From JACKNG01 sp050184115 (GTDB taxonomy: Bacteria; Pseudomonadota; Gammaproteobacteria; Ga0077536), in NCBI GenBank assembly GCA_050184115.1, contig JBFXAQ010000012.1, positions 1-64,000 of the forward strand: 64,000 nucleotides of DNA. The letters run 5' to 3'. The position numbers and the translations under genes were made by a program. The notes below the pieces were generated by a model. It saw only the letters and a program-made list of their open reading frames with translations. It was not told the origin of the DNA and did not search any database. Below, piece after piece: positions 8,926 through 18,752 of this stretch. Within the stretch, counting starts at the first letter, position 1. Each line of letters begins with the position of its first letter.

Positions 8926-11900
8926 ATGCCAACCAAGTCCGGCCTGCTGCGCGCGCTTTCCACGGGTTCACTGATTCTTTTGCTGGCGGCCTGCGGCTCC
9001 GGGGTCGACGAGGAGGAGGCGTTCGCGAGCGCCCGCGCCAGTTTCGAAGCCGGCCAGCTCGGCAGCGCGATGGTCGAACTCAAGACCATCCTGCAGGCCA
9101 ACCCCGACTATGCCCCGGCGCGCGCCCTGCTCGGCGAGGCAGCCCTGCTGTTCGGCGAAGGCAGTTCCGCCCTGAAGGAACTCGGGGTCGTGGTCGAGGC
9201 GGGCGCGGCCGATCCGCATGTACTGTTCACCTATGCGAACGCCCTGGTCTTCAACGGCGAGTACGACGAGGCCTTGCGCTTCGCCAAGGAGAACGCCAAG
9301 ACGATCCCGTCCATGATCATCTATGGCGAAGCCAACCTCGGCCTCGGACAGGCCGCCGCCGCCAAGGCCGCGTTCGAATCCGCCCTGGAAACCGGCCAGG
9401 AACCGACGACGGCCCACCTCGGACTCGGCCGCCTGGCCTACGTCCAGGGCGCCATGGAACAAGCGCGGAGCGAGGTCGATGCCGCCCTGCAGGCGACTCC
9501 CACCAGTATCGAGGCGTGGTTGCTGGCGGGCGATATCGCGACGGCGCAGAATGATTTCACGCGCGCCCAGGCCGCCTACGACAAGGCGCTCGAAGTCGAT
9601 CCCTACGATCAGTCGCGCTTCCAGAACCTGGCCCACGTCGCGCTCGCCATGCTGGCGCTGTTCCAGAACGACCCGGACGGCGCCGCCCCGCACATCGCCG
9701 CTGTGCGCAAGGCCAATCCCAAGCACCCGCGCTATTACTACCTGAACGGCCTGCTGCTGTTCGAAAAAGAGCGCTTCGAAGAAGCCCAGACCGAGTTGCT
9801 CGAGGTGCTCAAGCAGGTTCCGGCCCACGCCGGCGCCCTCACCATGTCGGGCATCGTGTCCTACCGTCGTGGCGACCTCAACCAGGCCCGCGAATACCTC
9901 GAACGCGCGCTGGTGTCGCGGCCGGATTCGACCTACCTGCGCAAATCGCTCGGCGCGATCTACGCCCGGCTGGGCCTGGCCAAGGATGCCATCGACAAGC
10001 TGGAACCGCTGGCGAAGGAAAACCCGGACGATGCCGAACTGCAACGCATGCTCGGTGGCGCCTACCTCGCCGCCGGCCGCTCCGCCGACGCCACCGCGGC
10101 GCTCGAACGCGCGATGCGCTTGAACCCGGCAGACCTGAACGGTGTCACCAGTCTCGCCGTGGGCTACCTCGCACAGAACGATGTCGACAAGGCGGTGAGC
10201 GAGCTGTCGACCGCCGTCGAGCAGAACAGCGACTACGCCATGGGCAAATACCTGCTCGCGGCGACGCAACTCAAGCAGGGCAATGTCGAGGCGGCACGCG
10301 CCGCGGCCGAGCAACTGGTCGAGGAACGGCCGCAGGACGCCCTCTACGCCAACCTGCTGGGCGTGATCGAGCAGGTAAGCGGTGACATGGACAAGGCCAG
10401 GGCGAGTTTCGAACGCGCGCTGGGCATCGATCCAAGCTTTCTGCCGGCAGCGATGAACGTGGCGCGGCTCGATGTCGCCGCCAACGATTGGGATGCCGCC
10501 GAGAAACAGTTCCAGCACATGCTGGAAGTCGATCCCGCCCACATCGGCGCCCTCAATGCGCTGGCGGTGCGCCGCGTGGCCGAGGGGCGGATGGATGACG
10601 CCATCGGCTTTCTCGAACGCCTGCGCGCGGCGGCGCCCGCCGACGTCTCCAGTCGTCTGCTCCTGGCACAGGCCAGGTTCCAACAGGGCCGCATCGAAGA
10701 ATCCCTCGACGTCACCCGCGAGGTGCTGAGCCTGGCGCCGGAGAACCTCACGGCACGTCTCTTCGCCGCCCGCGGCGAGTTGTACGAGGGCAACCTCGAG
10801 ACCGCGCGGGCACATGCCCGCGCGGCCCTGGAGCAGGCCCCGGAGATGTTCGAGTCCAACTACCTCGCGGCCATCGTAGAACTGCGTTCGGGCAACGAGG
10901 AGCGCGCGCGCGAGCTGCTGCGCAAGGCCACAGCGATTTCCCCCGATGTCGTGGTCGCCCGCGACGTCCTGTCGCGGCTCGATCCGAAAAGTGGCGGCAA
11001 AGCGGGGCCAACCGCCGTCGACGGCGCCGTCCGGCTGCGTGAACTGGCCTCCAGCAAGCAGATCAAGGAAGCGCTGGCGGTGGCGCGGGCGCAGGCGGCG
11101 GCCCACCCGGACGACTCGAACGCGCAGTTCCTGGTCGCCGCCGCGCACATGGCGGCGGGCGATGTCGCGGCCGCGCGCAAGAGCGTCGAGGAAGTGTTGG
11201 CGGCCACCCCCGACAACCTCGCCGCCATGATCAACCTCGCGCGGATCGAGACGATCGCGGGCGAGATCGAGGCCGCGCGGGGTTGGTACCGCAAGATCCT
11301 GGAACACGAACCGGATCACCTCGCCGCGCTGCTCGATCTGGCGCGCTTGTCACCGCCGACGGAGGCCGACGCGCTGATCCGCAAGGCCTATGCCGCCGAT
11401 CCGCAGTCCGACGCCGTCATGATGGCGATGGTGGACAATGCCCTGAGTCGCGAGGACCCGGCGGCAGCCGCGCCCATCCTCGACCAGCTCTACCGGCGTG
11501 CGCCGTTCGACGGCGACGTCCTCAACCTCGCCGTCCGAACCTATCTCGGCCTGGGCAAGCTGACCGAGGCGAGCGCTGCGGCCACCACGTTCGCCGAGCG
11601 GTTCCCGGCGCGGGTCGACGCGAACATCCTGCACGGTGTCGTCTACCTGGTGAAGGGCGATCGCAACCTGGCGCGCCGCGCCCTCACGCAGGCTACCGAA
11701 CTCGAACCGGCGAACACCGTGCCGCGGGCAATGCTGGCTCAACTCGAGTTCGATACCGGTCAGCTGGACGCGGCCCGCGAACAGCTCGCGGCGCTCGACA
11801 AGCTCGGCTACCGCTCGCCCGAGACGAGCAAGCTGAAAGCCGACATCGCTTGGCGTGGGGGCGACAAGCAGGCGGCCGTTGCACTGTACCGGCAGGCCTG

Positions 11901-12480
11901 GGAAGCCAGCCCAGGGGCCGAGGAAACCGCGGCGTATGCGCGCGGGCGCTGGTCGACCGGGGAGCGTGATGCCGCGCACGAATTGCTGCTGAAAGCCCTC
12001 GCGGCGCCGGATGCGGCGCCCGCGTTGCACGAAGTGCTGGGTGACATGTATTACGCCGAGGGCCAGCACGCCGCGGCTGCGGAGCAATACCGGGCACTGC
12101 TCGACGCGACGCCGGACAACGCCGTGGTGCTGGACAAGCTGGCAGAGTTGTACGAGATCCTCGGCGACGAGCGTGCCTTCGCGACTGCGCAGCGCGCGCA
12201 GGAGCTTGCCCCGGACGACCCGCAGATCCTCGCCACCTATGGCTGGCTCCTGGTCAAGAGTGGCCAGGTGGAGCGCGGCCAGGGCCTGATCGAACGCGCG
12301 CTGGCGAAGGGCGAGAACGCTTTTGCGCCGGTCGAGCTCGCGACCACGCGTTTCCATCTCGCCACGGCCTACCGCCAGAGCGGCAAGAAGGCGGCCGAGC
12401 GCCGTGAGCTGACCGCACTGATCGAGAGCGGGGTCGATTTCCCGGAACGAGACGTTGCGCGGCGCCTGCTCGAACGCTGA
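8926..12480 (+). CDS. prsT: PrsT-like TPR-repeat lipoprotein of the XrtA/PEP-CTERM system
   Basis: The protein has 1184 residues from this ATG; the frame is open further upstream, but that extension is not signal-like. Residues 1-23 form a lipoprotein signal with lipobox LAAC (Cys23). Nearly all the rest is tandem 34-residue TPR units with alternating small and aromatic positions (for example ALEVDPYDQSRFQNLAHVAL). This is the layout of the PEP-CTERM-associated TPR lipoprotein PrsT, though I believe it is somewhat longer than typical members. It is periplasmic and lipid-anchored; a role in assembling or exporting polysaccharide or PEP-CTERM proteins is inferred from its association with exosortase A loci. 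GAGGT about ten bases upstream is a modest ribosome binding site. The glycosyltransferase downstream starts within about 65-125 bp. Confidence 0.88.
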   Translation: MPTKSGLLRALSTGSLILLLAACGSGVDEEEAFASARASFEAGQLGSAMVELKTILQANPDYAPARALLGEAALLFGEGSSALKELGVVVEAGAADPHVLFTYANALVFNGEYDEALRFAKENAKTIPSMIIYGEANLGLGQAAAAKAAFESALETGQEPTTAHLGLGRLAYVQGAMEQARSEVDAALQATPTSIEAWLLAGDIATAQNDFTRAQAAYDKALEVDPYDQSRFQNLAHVALAMLALFQNDPDGAAPHIAAVRKANPKHPRYYYLNGLLLFEKERFEEAQTELLEVLKQVPAHAGALTMSGIVSYRRGDLNQAREYLERALVSRPDSTYLRKSLGAIYARLGLAKDAIDKLEPLAKENPDDAELQRMLGGAYLAAGRSADATAALERAMRLNPADLNGVTSLAVGYLAQNDVDKAVSELSTAVEQNSDYAMGKYLLAATQLKQGNVEAARAAAEQLVEERPQDALYANLLGVIEQVSGDMDKARASFERALGIDPSFLPAAMNVARLDVAANDWDAAEKQFQHMLEVDPAHIGALNALAVRRVAEGRMDDAIGFLERLRAAAPADVSSRLLLAQARFQQGRIEESLDVTREVLSLAPENLTARLFAARGELYEGNLETARAHARAALEQAPEMFESNYLAAIVELRSGNEERARELLRKATAISPDVVVARDVLSRLDPKSGGKAGPTAVDGAVRLRELASSKQIKEALAVARAQAAAHPDDSNAQFLVAAAHMAAGDVAAARKSVEEVLAATPDNLAAMINLARIETIAGEIEAARGWYRKILEHEPDHLAALLDLARLSPPTEADALIRKAYAADPQSDAVMMAMVDNALSREDPAAAAPILDQLYRRAPFDGDVLNLAVRTYLGLGKLTEASAAATTFAERFPARVDANILHGVVYLVKGDRNLARRALTQATELEPANTVPRAMLAQLEFDTGQLDAAREQLAALDKLGYRSPETSKLKADIAWRGGDKQAAVALYRQAWEASPGAEETAAYARGRWSTGERDAAHELLLKALAAPDAAPALHEVLGDMYYAEGQHAAAAEQYRALLDATPDNAVVLDKLAELYEILGDERAFATAQRAQELAPDDPQILATYGWLLVKSGQVERGQGLIERALAKGENAFAPVELATTRFHLATAYRQSGKKAAERRELTALIESGVDFPERDVARRLLER

Positions 12481-12543
12481 GCGTCGCGTGGCCGCTGCAT
12501 CGCGCGCGCGGCGGTGCGGCACCGGCATGGCAGGCCGCCGCGG

Positions 12544-13821
12544 GTGAACGGGCGCTTGCCAGGCGCCAACGGCGATGACACGCCGTTCTGCCCGGATGTC
12601 GGCGTGGTGTTTCTCGTTCCCGACCACTGGCGTTCCCTGCCGCAGCTACGCCACCAGGTCGCCATCCGCCTGGCCCGCTATTTCCGCGTTCTGTGGGTCG
12701 ATGCCATCCCGACCGGGACCGGACGGTTCATCGACGACCAGCAGCCGGCTGCCGAGCGACCGGACTTCAGCGCCGACGGACTCATCGTGCGCTCACCGCG
12801 ACTCGGTCACAAGCTGCTCCACCGGGTCAAGCCGCTGCGGCCGATGGCCCTGCGCTCGCGCGTTCGCGACGCCGTGCGCACGCTGCGACTTGCCGGCGTC
12901 AGCCGCGTCGTCCTGTACGTGTGGCGGCCCGGGTTCGCGGATTTCGTCGACGAGGTCGAGCACGATTTCCTGCTCTACCACGTCGACGACGAATACAGCT
13001 TCTCCGAGAGCGAACGGCCGATGAGCGCGGGAGAGCGCAAGCTGCTGGCGGCGGCGGACTGCGTCTTCGTGCATTCGCCGCGCCTGCTCGAACTCAAGGG
13101 CGCGTGCAATCCGAACACCGTGTTCCTGCCCAACGGCGTCGATTACCTGCCCTTTTCCAGCCCCGTCCCGGAGCATCCGGAACTGGCCGCCATCCCGCGG
13201 CCCCGGCTCGGTTACGCGGGCGTGGTCAAGTCCCAGCTCGATCTCGACCTGCTGCTGGCGCTCGCCCGCGTGCGCCCTGACTGGAGTCTCGTACTCGTCG
13301 GACCGCTCGGGAACACGAACGACAAGGCCGCGACCCTCGCCGCGCTGCAAGCGCTGCCCAACGTGTACCTGCTCGGACGCAAGCCGCTGGCCGACCTGCC
13401 GGCGTACGTGCAGCATTTCGACGTCGGCATCATGCCGTATGCGATCAACGCCTATACCAGTTGCATCTACCCCCTCAAGCTGCACGAGTACCTGGCCGCC
13501 GGCATCCCGGTCGTCAGCACGCCGATTCGCAGCGCGCTCGATTTCTCCGGCATTCTCGGCATCGCGGCCGACGTCGACGGTTGGTGCCAGGCGGTCGAAG
13601 CCGCCCTTGCCGGCTCGGCCCACGACACGGGCGGGCGCGAGATGCGCCAGCAGCTTGCCCGGCAACACGATTGGAGCCACATCGTGGCCCGCATCGCGGT
13701 CGAGATCGGCAAGCTGCTCGGTGGTGATGTCGAGCGCGACGGCGTGCGCCTGGACGAGGTTGCCCGGCGACCCTTCGACGCCGCCGACCTCGCGCAATAC
13801 TCCCGCCCGCCACCGGGCTGA
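12544..13821 (+). CDS. Glycosyltransferase, GT4-like (TuaH-like)
   Basis: A GT-B fold glycosyltransferase of about 425 residues. The N-terminal domain has a VFLVPDHW strand and YHVDDEYSF in its middle. The C-terminal nucleotide-sugar domain shows the PNGVDY loop, RLGYAGVV, a DVGIMPY stretch and the donor-binding region PLKLHEYLAAGIPVVST. This resembles TuaH-type and other exopolysaccharide transferases, which add a sugar to a lipid-linked oligosaccharide on the cytoplasmic face. The start is uncertain: in-frame GTG codons occur at 12514, 12544 and 12604, none with a strong ribosome binding site. It follows prsT in the same direction and converges with the next glycosyltransferase. Confidence 0.8.
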   Translation: MNGRLPGANGDDTPFCPDVGVVFLVPDHWRSLPQLRHQVAIRLARYFRVLWVDAIPTGTGRFIDDQQPAAERPDFSADGLIVRSPRLGHKLLHRVKPLRPMALRSRVRDAVRTLRLAGVSRVVLYVWRPGFADFVDEVEHDFLLYHVDDEYSFSESERPMSAGERKLLAAADCVFVHSPRLLELKGACNPNTVFLPNGVDYLPFSSPVPEHPELAAIPRPRLGYAGVVKSQLDLDLLLALARVRPDWSLVLVGPLGNTNDKAATLAALQALPNVYLLGRKPLADLPAYVQHFDVGIMPYAINAYTSCIYPLKLHEYLAAGIPVVSTPIRSALDFSGILGIAADVDGWCQAVEAALAGSAHDTGGREMRQQLARQHDWSHIVARIAVEIGKLLGGDVERDGVRLDEVARRPFDAADLAQYSRPPPG

Positions 13822-13879
13822 CGAGCGGCTCGCGTCGGCGCGGTCCGGCGGCGCCCGCGCGGGATCGGAAGCGGCAGGC

Positions 13880-14968
13880 TCAGCGCGCCGTGGCGTCGCG
13901 CTCGTAACGCGCCGTGATCAGTGCCGCCATGTGCGCCCAGGTCAGCGTGGCGGTCGATGCCTGGTTGAACCGCCCCATGGCGATGACATCGCGCTCGCGG
14001 ATCGCCGCCAGTGCGTCGCCGAGGTGCCCGCTCTCGAAGTACAACGCCCCGCATTCACCGGGAACGTCGAAGACGCGACCGCGTTCAGGCAGGATCAGCG
14101 GCTTGCCACGGGTCATGGCCAGCAGCACGGAACCCGAGGTCAGGGTCTGCACGTACGGCAGGACCACGACGTCGGCCAGCGCCAGCAGGGCGGCCAGGTC
14201 GTCATCGACGAGAAAACCTTCACGCCAGCGGATGCGTGCGTCGCCGGCGCAGCGGGCTGCGAGCGCCGCGCCGAGCTCGGCATCGCGCACGCGCCCGGCC
14301 ACGACCAGCCGCGCATCCGTGTCGGCGAGCGTCGTGAACGCGTCGACCAGGTTCTCCACGCCCTTGTAGGGGCGAATGGCGCCGAAGAACAGGTAGACGA
14401 ACTCGCCACCGTCCAGTCCGAGTTCCGCGCGCAGCGCCGCGACCCGGGCCGTGTCCGGAGCCGGATACTCGTCGGTGTAGGCCGCATGCGGAACCACCGC
14501 GCAACGGCCATCGAGCCCGATGTCGAACTCCTGTTCGATGAGGCTTCGTGCACTGGCGCTGTGCACGAAGCAGGCGGTGACGTGACGCAGCAACTGCCTG
14601 CGCAGGACGCGTTCCCAGGCCGGGTCGGCACTTTCATGGGAGACGAGGTTGTGTATCGTCCAGTACACCGGGATACCCAGCAGCCGGCACAGGCGCAGGT
14701 CGAGGACCGCGAGGGCCCGGCGCACGAACCGTCGGAAGCCGGGCCGCGCGGCCAGATGTGGCGCGAGCAGGGGGGCCACCCAGTGCAGGTGGAGCGCCGC
14801 CGGCGAGTGCCGCAGCACCGTTTGCAGCAACGGCAGCCAGCCGCGCGGGAAATGCGCGTAGCGCACGGGGTGACCGCGCGCCTCGACGGCAGCTCCGAGG
14901 GCGCCCTCGTAAGGATTGCCCTCGCGCCAATCAGGCATGAAAATGACGGGCCTGCGTGTGCGACTCAA
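13880..14968 (-). CDS. Glycosyltransferase, GT4 family
   Basis: About 362 residues from a TTG at 14968 preceded by AGAAGGA; an ATG at 15013 or 15103 would lengthen it, and the ATG at 14938 would cut into the first beta strand (PVIFMPDWREGNPY). GT-B landmarks are IHNLVSHES in the acceptor domain, YLFFGAIRPYKGVENL opening the donor domain, and a VVLPYVQTLTSGSVLLAMTRGKPLI donor loop. Retaining transferases of this kind extend exopolysaccharide repeat units. The donor sugar cannot be deduced. The gene is divergent from the flippase that follows. Confidence 0.82.
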   Translation of the reverse strand: MSRTRRPVIFMPDWREGNPYEGALGAAVEARGHPVRYAHFPRGWLPLLQTVLRHSPAALHLHWVAPLLAPHLAARPGFRRFVRRALAVLDLRLCRLLGIPVYWTIHNLVSHESADPAWERVLRRQLLRHVTACFVHSASARSLIEQEFDIGLDGRCAVVPHAAYTDEYPAPDTARVAALRAELGLDGGEFVYLFFGAIRPYKGVENLVDAFTTLADTDARLVVAGRVRDAELGAALAARCAGDARIRWREGFLVDDDLAALLALADVVVLPYVQTLTSGSVLLAMTRGKPLILPERGRVFDVPGECGALYFESGHLGDALAAIRERDVIAMGRFNQASTATLTWAHMAALITARYERDATAR

Positions 14969-15271
14969 CGGGCTTCCTTCTGCGGTCCGACGATGGCGGC
15001 GTTGCCTGTGCATTGTCACCGAAAACCCCTTCGACCATGACCCCATGCGCCCAGCAGCTGGCCGCGCCGGTGCAGCGGTGGGGAGCTGGCCCGGATTTCC
15101 CATCCATGTTCGTAGCGAGGGCGTCGAGATGTCGCAAAACGGGGCCGCGCGGCACTACTGCCGGCGCAGGCGTCAACGACAGCCGGTCGTACTGCCCCTG
15201 CCGAGCACGTGCTGGTTACGGGTGTCGGTCGGCGGCCGCGACCGCCGACGCGTGAGTCGCCCAAGCTAACG

Positions 15272-16702
15272 ATGTCGATCCGTTCCGCCGTGGCCTGGAC
15301 CTTCAGCGAGCAGATGCTCCGCTACGTGGTCCGACTCGGCGCATCGGTCGTGATCGCCCGGCTCCTGACGCCGGGCGAGATGGGCGTGTTCGCGCTCGCG
15401 GTATCGGCATCGGTCCTGCTCGAGTCGCTGCGCCTGTTCGGCGTCGGCAGCTACCTGATCCGGGAACCCGATCTCGACGACGGCCGTATCCGTTCCGCCC
15501 TGGGCCTGATGATGGCGCTGTCCTGGCCACTTGGCGCGCTGTTGTGGCTCGGTCGCGATGCCGTCGCCGCGGTCTACGCCGAGCCGGGGATCGGCGATGT
15601 CCTGGCCATACTCGCGGTCGAATATTTCGTCGCCCCGTTCGCGATCGTGCCGACCGCGCTGCTCAGCCGCGACATGCGCTTTCGCACGCTCCATCACATC
15701 GGGCTCGCCTCGGCGACGACCAGTGCCGCGGTCAGTGTCGGCCTGGCGTGGCTGGGCATGAGCTACCTCGCGCTCGCCTGGGGCAACCTGGCGCTGACCG
15801 CGGGCGGCGTGCTGTTCGCCGCCCTGTTCAATCCGCGGGGTATCTACCTGTTGCCGTCATCGCGTCATTGGCGCGAGGTCGGGCACTTCGGTGGCCTGTT
15901 GTCGTTGACCTCGATCGTCTCGACGGTCAATTCGGAAGGCACCAAGCTGATCCTCGGCGGCGTCCTGTCGCCGGCCCAGGTCGGCCTCTACGAACGTGCC
16001 GTGCAGTTGCCCGACCTGTTCCGGCGCAGCGTGTTCGCGCCGCTCGGCCGGGTCATCGTGCCGGCGTGGTCGTCCGACCTGCGGGAGAAACGCTCGATCG
16101 ACCAGTCGGCACTGACCCTGGTGGCCGTCAGTACGGCGGTGGTGTGGCCGGTGTTTCTCGCACTCGGGCTCATCGCCGAACCGTTCATCGTGCTGGTGTT
16201 CGGCGCTAACTGGCGCGTGGCAGGCCAGGTCATGCCGGTACTCCTCCTGGCGCAGTCGCTGTTCGTCGCCCTGCCGCAACCCGAGCAGGTGCTGATCCCG
16301 CACGGCCGGGTGCGGACCCTGCTCGGGGTGCGTACCGCCGCCGCCGCGTTCTCGCTCGCGACCGCGGTGTACGGCGCCTGGCACGGTCTCGAAGGTTTCG
16401 TCGTCGCGCGCCTTGGTGCAGCGCTGTTCCTCACGTGTCTCGTCTATTTTTCGGTGCGTGCACCCCTCGGCTTTGCCTGGCGCCGTTACGCGGGTGTCTA
16501 CCTGCGCTCGGCCGTGGTGGCGACGATCGCGGCCGCGCCGGCGGCGATCCAGGCGCGCCTGTCGCCGGATCGGATCGAGCTCGTCGGCGTCGCCGTGCTG
16601 GCGGTGTCGTGCGGGGCGGCCTGGCTCGTTGCCGTGATCGTCGTCCACCCGCCGATGCGCGCGGAACTCGCGCGACTGCGGCGCGCGGTGGTGCGCCGCT
16701 GA
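15272..16702 (+). CDS. Wzx-type oligosaccharide flippase (MOP superfamily)
   Basis: The protein has 476 residues from the ATG at 15272. It opens with the flippase signature AVAWTFSEQMLRYVVRLG then ARLLTPGEMGVFALA, and about 12-14 hydrophobic segments span the length. Members move lipid-linked repeat units across the inner membrane before polymerisation. A second member of the superfamily lies at 32576-34063, so this locus has two. The 3' end converges on the sulfotransferase with only 8 bp between. Confidence 0.88.
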   Translation: MSIRSAVAWTFSEQMLRYVVRLGASVVIARLLTPGEMGVFALAVSASVLLESLRLFGVGSYLIREPDLDDGRIRSALGLMMALSWPLGALLWLGRDAVAAVYAEPGIGDVLAILAVEYFVAPFAIVPTALLSRDMRFRTLHHIGLASATTSAAVSVGLAWLGMSYLALAWGNLALTAGGVLFAALFNPRGIYLLPSSRHWREVGHFGGLLSLTSIVSTVNSEGTKLILGGVLSPAQVGLYERAVQLPDLFRRSVFAPLGRVIVPAWSSDLREKRSIDQSALTLVAVSTAVVWPVFLALGLIAEPFIVLVFGANWRVAGQVMPVLLLAQSLFVALPQPEQVLIPHGRVRTLLGVRTAAAAFSLATAVYGAWHGLEGFVVARLGAALFLTCLVYFSVRAPLGFAWRRYAGVYLRSAVVATIAAAPAAIQARLSPDRIELVGVAVLAVSCGAAWLVAVIVVHPPMRAELARLRRAVVRR

Positions 16703-16710
16703 CCCTGCGT

Positions 16711-17646
16711 TCAGCCGTGATAGCCGAGTTCTGTGGCCAGCGGTTCGACGGTGGAGCGCAGTAACCAGCGTTCGGCGCGCGGCAGCCAGGTGGGGCGCGC
16801 GCGAGCCTCGCCGGACCCGGCTACCCGCTTGCCGAGTACGGTCCGGTCGACCTGCAGGCCGAAGTACTGTTCGACGCGGTCGACGGTTGCGGGATCGGAC
16901 ACGAGGGCCTCGTAGGCGACCGCGAGCCCGCCCACCGCGGGGGCGACGTCGATGAATTCCCTGGTCAGCTCGCGCCACATCGCGCCGAATGCCCGCGGCG
17001 TCAGGACCGGCCGGGCCGGCCACTCGCGGTACCAGCCGGCGCCGCGCTGGCGATAGGAGCGCCAGGCATCGTAGGGATTGCGGTAGAGAAAGCAGAAACG
17101 GGCCCGTGGAAACAGCCAGTTCAGGTAGCGCGCGGCATCCGCGCCGAGCCGGACTTCCTTGAAACCCCACCGCTCGGCGCCGCGGGCACGAGCCGGCTGC
17201 CCCAGCAGCTCGAGGAAGAACGCGCGGTGAGCCGCCCTGAGTGCAGTCAGCGGTGGGTAGAGATTGGCCACCCAGCGGTCGGCGAGCCGGTCGCCGTCGT
17301 CAACCGGCCCGAAGTAGGCAGCCGGTGGCCATTCGCGATCGAAAGCCCTGAGCATGTTTGCCAGAACCGGAACGAGACCGCAGCGGTCATACGGCTCGCC
17401 CCATAACAATAGCGAGGGATCGGAGAGGGCCAGGCGTTGCAGGAGCGTCGATCCGGACCGCCAGCCCGCGGCGAAGACGAAGATCGGTTCTTCGACATCG
17501 TCGTCGACCGTTGGCGGCAGGGCGCCACGGAGTATTTCGAGCCCCGCACCAGGCCCTGGCGGACGCCGCCGCAGTGTGGCGTGGGTCGCGCGTGCGCGCG
17601 GCGTACCACGCAGCGCGGCCAGCAGCCGGGTGACGTCCTTCAGCAT
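16711..17646 (-). CDS. PAPS-dependent sulfotransferase-like protein
   Basis: A 311-residue protein with the sulfotransferase 5'-phosphosulfate loop FVFAAGWRSGSTLLQRL (residues about 56-72) and the 3'-phosphate element FLYRNPYDAWRSYRQRG, with WGFKEVR between them. Members transfer sulfate from PAPS to a sugar hydroxyl or similar acceptor. In this setting the likely acceptor is the exopolysaccharide or a precursor, but that is inference. No PAPS-synthesis genes are in the window. ATG start; it is convergent with the flippase. Confidence 0.78.
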   Translation of the reverse strand: MLKDVTRLLAALRGTPRARATHATLRRRPPGPGAGLEILRGALPPTVDDDVEEPIFVFAAGWRSGSTLLQRLALSDPSLLLWGEPYDRCGLVPVLANMLRAFDREWPPAAYFGPVDDGDRLADRWVANLYPPLTALRAAHRAFFLELLGQPARARGAERWGFKEVRLGADAARYLNWLFPRARFCFLYRNPYDAWRSYRQRGAGWYREWPARPVLTPRAFGAMWRELTREFIDVAPAVGGLAVAYEALVSDPATVDRVEQYFGLQVDRTVLGKRVAGSGEARARPTWLPRAERWLLRSTVEPLATELGYHG

Positions 17647-18061
17647 CGCGTGGCCCGCGACAGACGGCTGCGCCAGATCGGTGCGAGAGGCCCGCGTTGG
17701 AGGGGCCGGGCGGGGTGCACCCGAGCGGGTGTCGCGTTCCCTGCAGGAAGGTGCCGTGCCGCCGCTATCACGTTCGTTCAGGTGCGCGGCAACGCGTGGC
17801 CCGGGACGGGCGGGAACCCGGCGCGGTGACGGTCGTCGCGAGTGACGTCCTTGGTCGAGCAGGCCGGAAGTATGGATTTTGCGGTCATCGATTCGATTCC
17901 ACCCGCGGCGGAGGGCGCCGGGCGCGTATCCTTTGCCGGAATGTTGAGTTAAAATTCTACGTTAAGTATATGAAGCAGCATATTGATTTCGAAATTTGGC
18001 GTGGTGTTTCGCCATCCGAAATCGGTGGCTGTTGGATTTCCAGGACCGGGGGCTAGTCGGT
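17647..18061. other. Intergenic region between the sulfotransferase and the export operon
   Basis: About 415 bp between divergent genes. It becomes AT-richer toward the export operon. No gene is supported; a candidate sigma-70 promoter lies at 17944-17972. Confidence 0.5.
17944..17972 (+). promoter_or_regulatory. Candidate sigma-70 promoter for the XrtA export operon
   Basis: TTGAGT (17944-17949) and TATATG (17967-17972) are separated by 17 bp, in the most AT-rich pocket upstream of the operon and about 90 bp before its first ATG. Each hexamer matches four of six consensus positions. Confidence 0.45.
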
Positions 18062-18724
18062 ATGCCAAGCAAGTGTCGTCGGAAACTTCGCCGTATCGTC
18101 GTTTCATCGTGCCAGGCCGGCGTCCTCGCCGTGCTCCTCGCCGGTTGCAGCGACATGCATCTGAACCCGTTCACCAGCCCGTTCCCGGAAGCGCCGGGAG
18201 GCACCCGTTCGGGCAACGATTACACCTACATCATCGGTCCGGGCGACTCGCTGGAGATTTTCGTCTGGCGTAATCCCGAGTTGTCGAAGATGGTGCCTGT
18301 TCGTCCTGACGGTCGCATCTCGGCACCGCTCATCGAGGACATCGAAGCCAGTGGTCGTACGCCGACCGAACTCGCGCGCGAGATCGAGCAGGCGCTGGCC
18401 GACTACGTGCGGGATCCGATCGTCACGATCACCGTGCAAGGCTTTTCCGGCGAATACTACGAGCAGGTGCGCGTGGTCGGTGAAGCCGCCCAGCCGCGCG
18501 CGCTGCCCTACAGCAAGAACATGACGGTGCTCGATGTCGTCATCCAGGCCGGCGGGCTGACCGAGTTCGCGGCCGGCAACAAGGCCACGCTGGTACGCGT
18601 GGCCGATGGCTCCCAGACGCAGTACAACGTGCGCCTCGACGACCTCGTGCGCGACGGCGACATTTCGGCCAACGTCGTCATCGAACCCGGCGACATCCTG
18701 ATCATTCCCGAGGCGTGGTTCTGA
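18062..18724 (+). CDS. Polysaccharide export lipoprotein, XrtA-associated (Wza/EpsA family)
   Basis: The protein has 220 residues. The N-terminal signal ends in lipobox LAGC (Cys29). A polysaccharide-export (SLBB/Poly_export) domain follows, beginning YIIGPGDSLEIFVWRNPELS and continuing with VRPDGRISAPLIEDIEASG and VVGEAAQPRALPY, and ending with EPGDILIIPEAWF. The family forms the outer-membrane export channel for exopolysaccharide; this short form is the one seen in XrtA loci. It is the first gene of the core operon, 28 bp ahead of the chain-length gene. The frame is open 66 bp upstream, but only this ATG gives a proper lipoprotein signal. Confidence 0.9.
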   Translation: MPSKCRRKLRRIVVSSCQAGVLAVLLAGCSDMHLNPFTSPFPEAPGGTRSGNDYTYIIGPGDSLEIFVWRNPELSKMVPVRPDGRISAPLIEDIEASGRTPTELAREIEQALADYVRDPIVTITVQGFSGEYYEQVRVVGEAAQPRALPYSKNMTVLDVVIQAGGLTEFAAGNKATLVRVADGSQTQYNVRLDDLVRDGDISANVVIEPGDILIIPEAWF

Positions 18725-18752
18725 AGTTGCCGTCACGAGGCGGGGATCGTCC

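Noticed and set aside
8968..11319. 783-codon open frame antisense to prsT
   Set aside because: Translation is Arg/Gly/His-rich without domains; it is a GC-driven shadow of the TPR gene.
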